Shown here piece after piece: positions 32,955 to 44,844 of a stretch of DNA of 64,000 bases. This DNA is from Palaemon carinicauda. Its lineage: Eukaryota; Arthropoda; Malacostraca; Decapoda; Palaemonidae. The DNA lies in the NCBI RefSeq assembly GCF_036898095.1, contig NC_090728.1, positions 87,329,935 to 87,393,934 on the forward strand, in the 5' to 3' direction. The translations under genes were made by a program, and so were the position numbers. The first letter of the stretch is position 1; each line of letters starts with the position of its first letter. A model generated the notes under the pieces. The model made no database searches. It was not told the origin of the DNA and was given only the letters and a program-made list of their open reading frames with translations.

Positions 32955-33152
32955 CTTCTGAACAAGAGTAGCTGCTCGAACACGTGTCTCCTCTATAGAA
33001 GCTGCGCTTGATCCTGGAAGTGGTTGTAGCAACTTGGCCAATAAGGGAAAGAGTACTTTGTTAAAACAAGACTCCCATTCTCCAGCACTTAGTGCCTGTA
33101 AGTCATGATTCAGGAGTGCTCGCTGCAGGTATGTCATTGCCATATTTCGTAC
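32955..33152 (-). CDS. GBF1: GBF1 exon (second of three visible)
   Basis: A 198-bp exon, 66 codons, phase 0 at both ends. The minus-strand acceptor is TTTTTTTTAAAG before GTA CGA; the donor is GTATCTCTTAC after the codon AAG. The peptide contains MTYLQRALLNHDLQ, GEWESCFNKVLFPLLAKLL and EETRVRAATLVQK, which I recognise as the animal GBF1/garz C-terminal region. It continues exactly from the exon at 40277-40119 and into that at 9552-9439. GBF1 is the ARF guanine-nucleotide exchange factor of the cis-Golgi needed for COPI coat recruitment. No lesions seen; splice sites are canonical. The downstream intron is 23.4 kb and the upstream one about 7 kb, both full of TEs. Confidence 0.92.
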
Positions 33153-33282
33153 CTTTAAAAAAAACATGATTAAACTTTTATTCTCAAAATAGAAAGGAGC
33201 ATAACATGTTAATACAAAGAAAATACAAATCTTATTCCATAACTACAGTTCATGAAAAAAGACAAAATTTTGATAATAAGAT

Positions 33283-33480
33283 TTGTTATTTCTATACTTA
33301 CCTGATGTTTATATGGTTCTCTCCAGAAGCTTGGTTTATTGATATTTACCCATGAAAAAAAAAAATTCATTCTTTTCTATAAACACATGTCTCTAGTAAA
33401 GTAATGCAACACACAATAGCTGTTAATAGCACGAAGCAAAGCACCAAGGACTCTTTCTTATTTCAGTTTCAAAATCGAAC
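33283..33480 (+). repeat. Unclassified dispersed intronic repeat, copy I
   Basis: About 200 bp starting ATTTCTATACTTACCTGATG and containing TAGTAAAGTAATGCAACACA, alignable with 41036 onward and 43187 onward. Three copies in one gene with no ORF suggest a non-autonomous TE. A partial fourth copy may start near 33610 (CCTCCCTGATGTTCATATTG). Confidence 0.7.
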
Positions 33481-34736
<1,256 letters not shown>

Positions 34737-35053
34737 AAGTGGAACCTCTACATACGATTGTTCAAACACCCGAAGTAAAATTCGATCAAATTTTTCATCT
34801 CGACACCCAAAGTCATGCTTCAACGTCCGACGTAGATCATACGTGTAGAATTTTCTTGAAGCGTCGGTCGTAGTTTCTTGTTTACGCCGGTAGACGGCAG
34901 CACGTCAGAGCGACACCATTGAGCGTCGCATCAGTTCTCGGTGCTCACGCACATCCTGTAGTTGTCCTCTGTTCTGTCCGCTATTAACAGTGCTTATTAT
35001 CTTCCTTTTCTCACGTTTACATTTTGATTGTATGTATAACCATGGGTCCTTAA

Positions 35054-36715
35054 ATGCTTAGTTTCGGTACAGGTATTAGTAGAGGTAAGAAAAGGAACAA
35101 GGCAATGCTTTCATTAAAATTGAAGCAAGAAATTATAGAAAAACATGAGCGCGGCGTGCGTGTGAATGACCTGGCTAAACAATATGGCTGGAATATGTCT
35201 ACGATCTCGACGATCATCAAGCAGAAGGCAGCCATTAAAGCAGTCAAACCATCAAAGGGGAACACCATTATTTCAAAACGTCGTAGCCCTACCCTAGAAG
35301 AGATGGAACGCCTTTTATTGATATGGATAAAGGGCAAAGATATTGTTGGCGATACGATCACTGAAACAATCATTTGTGAGAAGGCCAGCGCTATCTATTG
35401 TGACTTGAAGGCGGCGAGCTCTGGGGGTGACGTGGGGGAGGGTTCAACTGATCCTACAACGGAGGAATTCAAGGCGTCGCCGCGGTTGGTTCGAGAAATT
35501 TAAGAGATGGACCGGGATTCATTCAGTTGTTCAGCACGGAGAGGCTTCAAGTTCGGACACCAAGGCTGCTACCGATTTTGTTAAGAAGTTCGAAAAGATC
35601 GTGGAGTATGAAGGCTACGTAGAGCAGCAAGTTTTCAATTGTGATGAAACCGGTCTGTTTTAGAAAAAGATGCCTAGTCGAACATACATCACCGCCAAAG
35701 AGAAGAAAATGCCTGGACATAAGTCTATGAAGGATTGGTTGACTCTTGCCCTCTGTGCCAACGCCAGCAGGACTACAAAATAAAACCGTTATTGGTTTAT
35801 CATTCCGAAAACCCTAGGGCATTTAAGGCACATAGTCAATAAGGACATGCTGTATGTACTCTGGCGAGCTAATTCTAAGGCTTTGGTTACTAGGCATTTC
35901 TTTGTTGAATGGGTAAACCTAGTTTTCGGCCCTGCTGTCAAGAAGTTCCTTCAGGAGAGGAATTAGCCTTCAAAGTGCTTGCTTTGCTTGGGTAAAGCTC
36001 CCGCTTACCCTCCAGGACACGAAGATGATATCATCAACCAGTTAAAATTCATCAGAGTGCTGTATCTTCCACTGAACACCACCCCTATCCTCCAGCCCAT
36101 GGACCAGCAAGTCATCTCAAATTTTAAGAAGCTCTACACCAAGCACTTATTTAAGCAGTGCTTTAACGTCACGCAAAGCACCAATATTCTGGAGAAGCCA
36201 TTTCAATATCGTGCACTGCTTGAAGATCATAGATCAGGCTTTGGGAGGGAGTAACTCGACGGACACTGAATTCAGCTTGGAAGAAGCTTTGGCCTGATGC
36301 TGTTTCTCCCAGAGATTTTGAAGGTTTTGGCCCTGAGCCTGAACCTGTGCGTAGATGAGGAAGAAGTATTAGAGATTTTATCCCTTGGAAGTCCATGGGT
36401 CTGGAAGTCGATGCAAATGACATCACCGAACTCGTCAAGGAGCATCATGAAGAGCTCACCACCGATGAAATCAAGGAGCTGCATGTCATGCAGAATGATG
36501 AGTTCCAAGCGCAGTTGAGTGAGTCGGAGGACATCGAGGAGGTAGAGCCCATCTTAAAGTTCGCTAAAATAAGAGAGATATTACCACATCATCAACATGT
36601 GGTTGATTTCATTGATAAGTATCACCCACAGAAACTTCAGGTTTGCCGTGTAGATTCGCAATTCGATGATGTCTGCTTAACCCATTCCAAAAAAAATTCT
36701 GAAAATCTGTACTAA
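35054..36715 (+). pseudogene. Tigger transposase, broken, second catalytic Asp lost
   Basis: Order: N-terminal helix-turn-helix (LKLKQEIIEKHERGVRVNDL), CENP-B-like domain (LLLIWIKGKDIVGD, then RRGWFEKFKR), DDE catalytic domain. The first Asp is intact in FNCDETGLF near 35640. The second, usually in L-D-N-A-P-A-H, reads LGKAPAYPP with GGT at 35991-35993, so Asp is Gly and the next Asn is Lys. The third is intact in LQPMDQQVI near 36100. A frameshift lies near 35430-35500, a stop TAG at 35659-35661, a stop near 35781, and more frame changes later. The C-terminal SLDSFF near 36726 precedes the TTAA insertion. Confidence 0.88.
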
Positions 36716-36743
36716 ACGACTTTCTCTAGATAGTTTCTTTTAA

Positions 36744-37403
36744 GGGGACCATCCACCATGGGGTATTGACATAACTTTCAGAAATCGAAAATCGTTTTAT
36801 TGCTTCTATGTATGCGTAAACATGTCGTACATACTCCCCAGAAGTTTCAGCCAATTATTTTTACAAATAACAAAGATATAGAGGTTTTTAAATGATGACG
36901 TCATCCTTACTGTGTCGTCTGCATGACTGAGTTTGACAAAATCGTCTTTGTGTATTAATTTTGCATAAATATAGCGATTTTTTCACTTATATTTCGATCT
37001 ATCGTACGTCTGGCAGAAATGGAAGGCATTGGTAGAGTGTAGATGAACGAAGTCTACTCCTACAATAACAGAAGCCAAAGTTGCCAAAGATGTATAGAAG
37101 TTATAATGTATGCGTTTGTTTACTTGAAGTTCGTATGTACATTGTGTTTCCACAACGCCCTCGGGAACATTTATAGCAAGGCCAATGTTACCTAAGGTTA
37201 TAGAAAGAACAAATAGTCAATCATTTATCCAAACAATGAAATATAGCGGTCTTTAAATGATGACATCATCCTTATGGCGTCGTCTGTATGACTGAGTTTT
37301 GACAGATGCGCAGTTCTCTCTCTCTCTCTCTCTCTCTCTGCTCTCTCTCTCTCCTCTCTCTCTCTCTCGAATTATTTACCACTGCTATTTATACAAATAC
37401 TTT

Positions 37404-37461
<58 letters not shown>

Positions 37462-37544
37462 ATCTCTCTCTCTCCTCTCTCTCCTCTCCTTCTCTCCTCT
37501 CTCTCTCTCTCATCTCTCTCTCCTCTCCCTCTCTCTCTCTCCTC

Positions 37545-37600
<56 letters not shown>

Positions 37601-37657
37601 TCTCTCTCCTCATAATTTAAAACTCCTATTTATACAAATACTATGATAACAATGTTC

Positions 37658-37702
<45 letters not shown>

Positions 37703-37796
37703 CTCTCTCTCTCTCTCCTCTCTTCTCCTCTCTCTCTCTCTCTCTCTCTCTCCTCAATTTGAACTGCCATCTATATCAGCCAAATGCTTTCATGAT

Positions 37797-37835
<39 letters not shown>

Positions 37836-38796
37836 GAAATCTCGTACTTCTGGCAGAAATGAAAGGCATTGGTAGAGGGTAGGTGAATGAAAACTACCAG
37901 CTACGAAAACATCAGCAAAGTTTCCAAAGACATATATAAATTATAATGCATGTGTTTATTTACTTGAAGTTCGTATGTTGATTGTGCTTTCACAACGTCC
38001 TCTGGAATTTTATAGCAATGCCAATGTTACATAAGGTGATAGAAAGAACAAAAAGTAAGTGGACAACAAGAAAAGAGAACCAAGAAAGAGGGAAACATGG
38101 ATAAGAGTACAAAGCTGAAACCTGCTAGCTAAAACACTGGCAACAATTAGAGATCGCTGGCAACTCATAACATAGGAATAGTAAACTGAGGGTTCAAATA
38201 CCTCCTTTAGGGTGCAATTATGTAGGAATAAACAATAAAAGTTATCATAATAATATTATCCTGATTTCTTTTAGAAAAGAAGCAAAAGTTTGCTGCAAAT
38301 CTTTGGGAGCTCATAACTCAAAAACATACTTATTCCCACTTAGGTACATTTTTCTCACTTACTTGTTGTTCGATATTAGAGAAAAAGATATCATTGAAAA
38401 GAAGAATAAAAATCCCACAATTCTGTAAGACAAAATTTTGATTTTCGTTTTACATTTTTTTTCACGATTATTTTCCGTCTAGACGAGGAAAAAAAATAAA
38501 AATTCATTAAAAAAGAAACAGAAAGGAAAATCAAAATTCTGTCTGACAGAATTGTTCGGTTGTTAGAGTAGTTTTTGTGGTATAAGTTTCAATACAATTG
38601 GTATTATAGTAGTGGGGAAAAATGTACCTAAATATTTTTTTTAAATCATGATTTTTGCTAATAAATCCAAAAGTTTTTGATCAAATGACTTGAAATTTTT
38701 ATACGATGAAGGTATCATATATGTCTAAAACATATATTGAAATTGTGTAATTTGGATCATTAGAAAAAAAAATGGCGGACATGGCGGACGGTCCCA
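36744..38796. mobile_element. TTAA-flanked non-autonomous element, copy 1 (in Tigger)
   Basis: TTAA at 36740-36743 and 38797-38800 flank inverted ends GGGGACCATCCACCATGGGG and, inward from the right, TGGGACCGTCCGCCATGTCC. No transposase. Shares most of its length with 45662-47427: GAAAATCGTTTTATTGCTTC near 36786, TGACGTCATCCTTACTG near 36897, TACAAAGCTGAAACC near 38110. An internal duplicate (about 36960-37170 and 37840-38030, CTGGCAGAAATG...GGCATTGG) is separated by a (CT)n cluster. TTAA choice suggests piggyBac-type mobilisation. Confidence 0.82.
37313..37838. repeat. (CT)n cluster inside the TTAA element
   Basis: Four CT-rich blocks (37313-37370, 37407-37610, 37660-37753, 37795-37838) separated by near copies of a spacer such as ATTTATACAAATACT. 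The spacers repeat, so the cluster grew by duplication of a CT-plus-spacer unit, not just by slippage. Confidence 0.85.
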
Positions 38797-39356
38797 TTAA
38801 AAAATCTACAAAGCGGTCTAGTGATCGTGATGAAGAGAAAGAAAGTGAAGCAAATAAAACTAAGATTAAATTGAGTGAAAGTGATGAAAATTAAAAATCA
38901 AAAATAAAAAAAATAAAAAACAAATATAAAATATAAAAGTTGAAAAAGAATAAATAAGCTAAGTTAGGCTAAAGTTCACGTAGTGTAAGTTAGAGTAAGT
39001 TACGGTACGTTATCGCAGTCACCATCTCTACCTCCTCGCCGACCGTCTGTCTCCTCCTGCGTAGCAATTCCTACACCTGCATTGGCCTGTCTCTAAGGTA
39101 AAGTGACATTAAAAACCTTTTTTTTATTTACTATTTCTTTATAATTATTCTTTTTTACATCTTTCTTATATAATGCAATTGTATTATTGTTATGTGTAAT
39201 TATGTGTAGTAGCTTATTAAGGAGTTATCATAGGTTTTTGGGCTGTGGAACAAATTATACAAATTACAGTGTATTATTATGGGAATATTTGGTCCAACGT
39301 ACGAAGCAGTTCCCGGAACGAAATAAGATCGTATGTAAAGGTTCCACTGTGTATAT

Positions 39357-39373
39357 ATGTGTATATATATACA

Positions 39374-39421
<48 letters not shown>
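39357..39421. repeat. (TA)n tract, right of the Tigger element
   Basis: TA dinucleotide with one ATACAGTATA interruption, directly outside the right inverted repeat. Confidence 0.93.
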
Positions 39422-39425
<4 letters not shown>

Positions 39426-39967
39426 TAGAAGATGAAACTTTCTCATGTACTAATTTTAAAATATAAAATTCTCTACCTAATGGTTTTAAATGAAAAAAAT
39501 CAGTCAATAAATTAGAAAGAAGTATGAGTTTGAAGTAACACACCCAAAAAGTTTCAATGGGACTGAGTCATGCCCCTAACTTCTATTCAGCCTTTGCACC
39601 AATGCAGTTAACAGGAGAGGGAATGAGTAGGCCAGAATCATCTATCATGTTGAAAATTATAAAATCTAATTCCTAGTACCAGGCAAGATGCAAAAACATA
39701 TCTGAGCAATCCCGGTACCACAGTAATCAAAATTAACAAACCAAATAATCTAGTTAACTCTCTGAAAAGAATAATAAGGAGATTATTGTAAATTAAGCCT
39801 TTGCTCTTTCAAATTAGATACATTGTGAACCCAGAGGTTAGGAGAGTTCCTGGGTCACCAGTCACAGAGTCTATGCAGAAAACATACATTTGGCAATTCC
39901 AGGAGGGGAGGGTATAGGGTATAGAGGGAAAATTAAATTTTTTACAAGTAAAAAAGCTCACACTTCA
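39422..39967. other. Intronic stretch, nothing recognised
   Basis: No ORF or repeat supported. Precedes another (TA)n tract and the GBF1 exon at 40119. Confidence 0.5.
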
Positions 39968-39983
39968 TATATATATATATACA

Positions 39984-40071
<88 letters not shown>
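39968..40071. repeat. (TA)n microsatellite
   Basis: About 104 bp of TA with one ACAGTATA interruption, only 48 bp from the GBF1 donor site at 40118. Confidence 0.95.
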
Positions 40072-40072
<1 letters not shown>

Positions 40073-40118
40073 CAATGTATCCTAAAGGCAAGATACATCA
40101 AAATAGGAAATTTCTTAC

Positions 40119-40277
40119 CGTAGTGCGTGAATCACAACAATATCTGGCTATTCCTTGCAGAAGAGGGCAGAGGGCCTGAGACCACAATGATATCAAAGAG
40201 GCTGATGGTGATGACCCATCCTCAATACCAACAATCTGGCCCGATGCTGTATGTAATGTATCCATTAAATCTAGTAA
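40119..40277 (-). CDS. GBF1: GBF1 exon (first of three visible)
   Basis: A 159-bp exon, 53 codons, phase 0 at both ends, found between minus-strand acceptor TATATTCCCAACAG and donor GTAAGAAATT. The peptide reads LLDLMDTLHTASGQI, then LWSQALCPLLQGIARYCCDS. LLDLM-TLHT and CPLLQGIAR are conserved in animal GBF1/garz. The exon is too short to be seen as a long ORF. It splices in phase to 33152-32955 (RTT|VRN). The preceding exon is not visible up to the window end, so it either lies further right than 64000 or is too short for me to find. The product works at the cis-Golgi in ARF activation. Confidence 0.9.
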
Positions 40278-41035
40278 CTGTTGGGAATATAGACAAACAT
40301 TAATTTCGACCAGGCCCGAATATGGTACAATTAAAAGTGAAGAATTATTGTATTAATAGCTATACCATAACAGACAGTATATCTTATGAGTTTTTGCAAT
40401 ACATTCACCCCTCATACCTCGCGGGTCTGCTATTTTAAAATATTATTCGCAGAGAGGGCCTGGCATTCCATAAAAGAATATTAAGGGGTATCTATTCATC
40501 ATTACAGAGCAACAAATACAAAACAGGCCTTAACAAAAATACAAAATCTCATAAGTGTCACACAAATACTTGAATAAAAGTAATTTCAATAAAATCTATT
40601 GTTTCAATACTTCACTGAAGCCACACATTTTCAATGTCTATCATCAAAGAATAAAATTAATTCCCTCTCTCCCTCACTCTATTTGCCTTCCCCCCTAGTT
40701 TGTTATAGTTGGGCAAGCCAATATTGGATTGAGGATTTTTCATATTAAAGTCAGATTCAAGCACAAAAAATCTCTACACCACTGACCAGTGGGGAGTCAT
40801 GGGGTAATTAAGTGAACCACTGGTAGTGTAAGTATTGAAACTATAAACTTTAACTTCTATAAATTTTACCTGAGCTTTACTTTCCTGATTTCAACCTCTT
40901 ATGGAGGTATGAAAGTGAGGGAAAGAGGCTAAAGAAACTATCCTAAAACTAAATTTTCAAAACCCTACAAAACGAGCTCACCTTTAAACTTGATTATTAT
41001 TCCATCAGTTTACCTTTATAAAAACAACTTTAATA
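40278..41035. other. Intronic stretch, nothing recognised
   Basis: AT-rich, with short repeat-like pieces (CCCCTCATACCTCGCGGGTC near 40418; ATTGTTTCAATACTTCACTG near 40598). No exon of GBF1 identified. Confidence 0.45.
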
Positions 41036-42100
41036 ATAAACTTCTTTATTTCTATACTCTCCTGATGTTCATATTGCTTCTTCTCGAGAAGTTTGAGTTT
41101 TTCAACATTTATTCCTAAAATCTATAAAAAATACTGTATTTCCCATTTTCTTTCCTTTCAATGGGCACATGCCTCTAGTAAAGTAATGAGACACACCAGC
41201 AGTTAATGACAAGAAATGAAGGCCCAGGGCTTCGTTATTTTATTTCTCTTCAACATGAGGACAACATAATGTACCCCTCTTCCAGACTATGATAAGTTTC
41301 ATTGCATTTTAAGTTTCCTTCATCTTGATTTGTTAGTATTTACTATAAAGAGATAGTACTATGATTTAAATTACCATTGCAATTGCCTCACTATTCCTTA
41401 CAAGGAAAGTATGTTTTAAGTTTAAGTGCTAATGACTTACTTTTAATTCAGAGGGAAATCCAGAGGTGGTTAGCTAGTAGTTTATAGTGGGTATAATGAC
41501 TAATATGATATGCCATCGTTTTTTCATAATACACACAACTAGCCAAATTTTGATAGTAATGTGCTTCAAAGCTCTTAACTTACTGTATTTATCTTCCTCT
41601 GCTTAATCTCAGAAGGCCAATGTGTCTTTACTTGTAAGCGATAATTTTGGTATTACCTGGCTGGTGTCTTACCCTAACCTGATGAAGGGTAATATCGTTC
41701 CATTCATTAAGGGTTCTGACTGTTCACAACGTATTAAAATATCAAGGCGAGATCCTCTTGTAGATCCGAGACTTCTTTATTTACACTGGATACTTTTGGT
41801 ACTTGACACAAGAATTCCCACATACCTAGTCATTATTTTAGATGACTAGATTGTGCGGTAGTCTGGAACCTAATATCCCTCCCACTTGCTGAAGTAAGCT
41901 TTTAGTAAACTTTTTTTTTTTTATTTATGGATGGCATTTCATATAGTATGATTCACTTAGTTGAAGCTCATCAGTTTCATCAGGTTTTGGACGGCAGTGC
42001 ACTTCCTTCCCCTGTTAGCTCAGTATGTTAATAACTTTTTACCGAAATTAGTCTTGCTTGTAAAAATGCTTGAAACAATAGTAGGATTTTATCTTTTTAG
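41036..42100 (+). repeat. Unclassified dispersed intronic repeat, copy II
   Basis: Starts TTCTTTATTTCTATACTCTC and CCTGATGTTCATATTGCTTC, contains CCTCTAGTAAAGTAATGAG and further on GGTAGTCTGGAACC, ATGGATGGCATTTCATATAG and GGACGGCAGTGCAC, all of which have counterparts in copy III (43187-43900). The length of about 0.7-1 kb is estimated from the shared blocks. An open frame at 41622-41849 inside it is not recognised. Confidence 0.6.
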
Positions 42101-43186
42101 TGGAAGAAATCTTATATCGTTACATGGGAAAAAGAATAATTAATAAAATAACAAGGAAGAAATGCACATAAAAATATATAGTAAGTAGACTAGAGGTGTC
42201 GTTGAGAAAGCTTTGCCTTGACCTTGAAATTGTACCTGAGCATATGAGCAGCAGTTCCCACACCAGTTATAAATAATATAAACAAACAGGTAGCATTCTT
42301 AGACTTTTGATTTATCCTTCTTTGCAGGAGGATGAGGAGGAACAAACAATTGAAAATACTACTTTTAAACCTTACATTCCTTATTGAAAATTTCTTGAAT
42401 TAAAGTTTTGATGGTGTTTTATTCCTTAAGTATTCAGAGACAACTATTTGCCAGACTATGTACACTTCTCAATTTTCCCTCTTTGTTGAGAGGAGAGTTG
42501 TTAATTTGTTATCTTAATTACAGCGAAAGGCTAGTGATTCTAGTCTTGTATAGTCATTACGCCTTAATTCCTCAGAAGTTGTACCCTGTACTAGAATAGG
42601 TTATTTAACATTGTTTTAAAGTAAATTTAATTTAATCCTTGGAGCCCATCATTATTGCTAATAAACAAAAATCTTTAAATGAAGGGGTTTTTGCAAGCTG
42701 GTTTTTCTAAAGTATTGCTGTTTGTAGACAATAATGTAGAAAAGTATTCTTGAAATACTTTTCTTGGCATTTTATAAAATAAAGGTTACATCTTTAGTGG
42801 AATTTCAAAAGCCAAATATTTTCATTTAAGATAATAATTCAGGCCTAACATACCCCATTTAAAACCATAGCCTACCTCTTCAGGTGGGAGCTAGCAGTTT
42901 TAGTGCATCATATACTATGGGCTCTGATGGTACATGGCACCTTCCAAGTTTGAGATCCTATTGAAGAGCAGTGAATATTTCACTTCACTTTTTACACTTC
43001 TACTGAATAACCCTTGCACTCACGCATTTGTGAGAGAAAGGACCAAGATAATAACCTGGATACTTATAACCCTCCTCTCTCCAAAATAATTACCTCTACT
43101 CCATACAACCGCTCATCTCTCAAGTACTTAGATGGTAGTCACACAATTTTATTACTCGCATTGTTGAAATAAGCACCGTTTAAAAA
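42101..43186. other. Intronic stretch, nothing recognised
   Basis: No gene, RNA or element supported between the two copies of the dispersed repeat. Confidence 0.45.
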
Positions 43187-43900
43187 ACTAGTATTATTAC
43201 TTATATAAACTTCACCTGATGTTCCCATTGCTTCTTCTCCAGTAGCTAAATTAAATCAACACTTACCGGAAAAATCTTTAAAATTTCCCATTTCTTTCCC
43301 TTCAATAAATACGTGCCCTTAAAGTTATGGAACCTTCTAGTGGCAAGTGATAAGAAGCCCAGAACTACACAGCTAGGTAATTCTTTTGTCTTTCAGTTTC
43401 TCTGTCACTTCTGCTTCGATCACACATTCTCCAGATTGTTTACATAACACACATAAAGATGTATCAGAGCCCCGATACCTTTAAATATTTTGGTCCCTTC
43501 AGCTGCTTAACTATTGCAATTTCACAATTCTAGTAGCTCTATATACTGCAACAACTAGCTTGTAGGGCAGAAGACTAGGTGGGTAGTCTTTATCCTGATT
43601 TCCCTCCATACTTAAATTAAGTGCTTCTAATAATTTTCATATTATTTATGAGGATGCCATGGCATATCGTATAATTCCTTTAAATTCTGATGGGGTGAAC
43701 AAAGTTTCAACTAAAGCTCAATAATTTTCATGTTTCAGGCGACAGTGAATGCCGTTCAAGTAACTTGCAAGACTGGCCTCTAGCTCCTCATCGGTTAACA
43801 TTAGGAGGGGTAAATGTAATCCCTAGCAGAGCTACGGCCAAAATTAGTCCTCTACGGGGATACTGCAACCCACTTTTCAAATGGTAAAGTGGGGAATCAG
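43187..43900 (+). repeat. Unclassified dispersed intronic repeat, copy III
   Basis: Begins near CACCTGATGTTCCCATTGCT and follows copy II in order: TTCCCATTTCTTTCCC, GGTGGGTAGTCTTTATCC, GATGCCATGGCATATCGTAT, GGCGACAGTGAATGCC and CCAAAATTAGTCC. Diverged, without an ORF. Confidence 0.6.
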
Positions 43901-44694
43901 GAAGTTTGAACTTGGCTCATATACTGCGGTATAGGAAGCGGAATGAGAAGAAAACTCTGAGATAGACAATGAAAGTGAAGAAGTATCGCCTTTTTAAACT
44001 TTGTGTGACCTTATTGCTAAGAAACTGGCTAAGTTAAGTTCAATAATATCTCTTTATATTAAAAGTCTGGTGATTCACGTTCACAGTTAATACTTAGACT
44101 CACTTTAGCACAGAGAGGTACTCACTTGTAAAAGGCTAATTAATTACCTGACCATGTCTTGGATCACAATCTGATGCCAGTGTCGACCAAATCTTTGTGC
44201 CTCAAACGAAAATCTCTAAATTCAGGCAATGGATGTTGGTTAGCTAAAGAGATACTGTTTGTAAGTAATCAGATAAGATCATGCTTGAACCACTTTCCTT
44301 TGCAGATTCTAAATTTGGGGTTATTTTTGGCCTTGTAGAAGAGAAATTTGCAAGACATCAGGATTCGCATTTAATTTTAGATTATCTGACCTGCTTATAA
44401 GACTGCGTCAGAGGAGACCTCCAAAGCATTATCAGCAATTGTGTATTTTGGGCTTAAGAAAAGAATAAATACGTACTTCTATGGTAGGACCAGTATCAGA
44501 GGAACAAAAAAAATTAATTTCTAGACATATTTTAGGGTCTGTGTTAGATGGAGTTAACATTGTTAGAGTAATTACTCAAGTAGAGAACTAAAACTAAATT
44601 CTTTAAGGTTTGTTCTAGAAATACTCAACCTTCCCCTTTAAGATGAAATTTTTCAGCCTTAGACATACCAACAAGAAATCCCTTTCTTTCAATA
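43901..44694. other. Intronic stretch, nothing recognised
   Basis: No supported feature up to the 3' end of the minus-strand RTE LINE. Confidence 0.45.
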
Positions 44695-44844
44695 TATAAT
44701 CATCTCCTATGTCTATTGACGCAAAGGGCCTCAGTTAGATTTCACCAGTCGTCTCTATCTTGACTTTTTAAATCAATACTCCTCCATTCATCATCTACTT
44801 TACGCTTCATATTCCTCAGCCAAGTTGGTCTGGGTCTTCCAACC

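Noticed and set aside
37299..37646. Ser/Leu-rich ORFs
   Set aside because: Translation of (CT)n blocks within the TTAA element.
41622..41849. Possible host gene on the plus strand
   Set aside because: It lies inside a repeat found again at 43187-43900, where the frame is not conserved.
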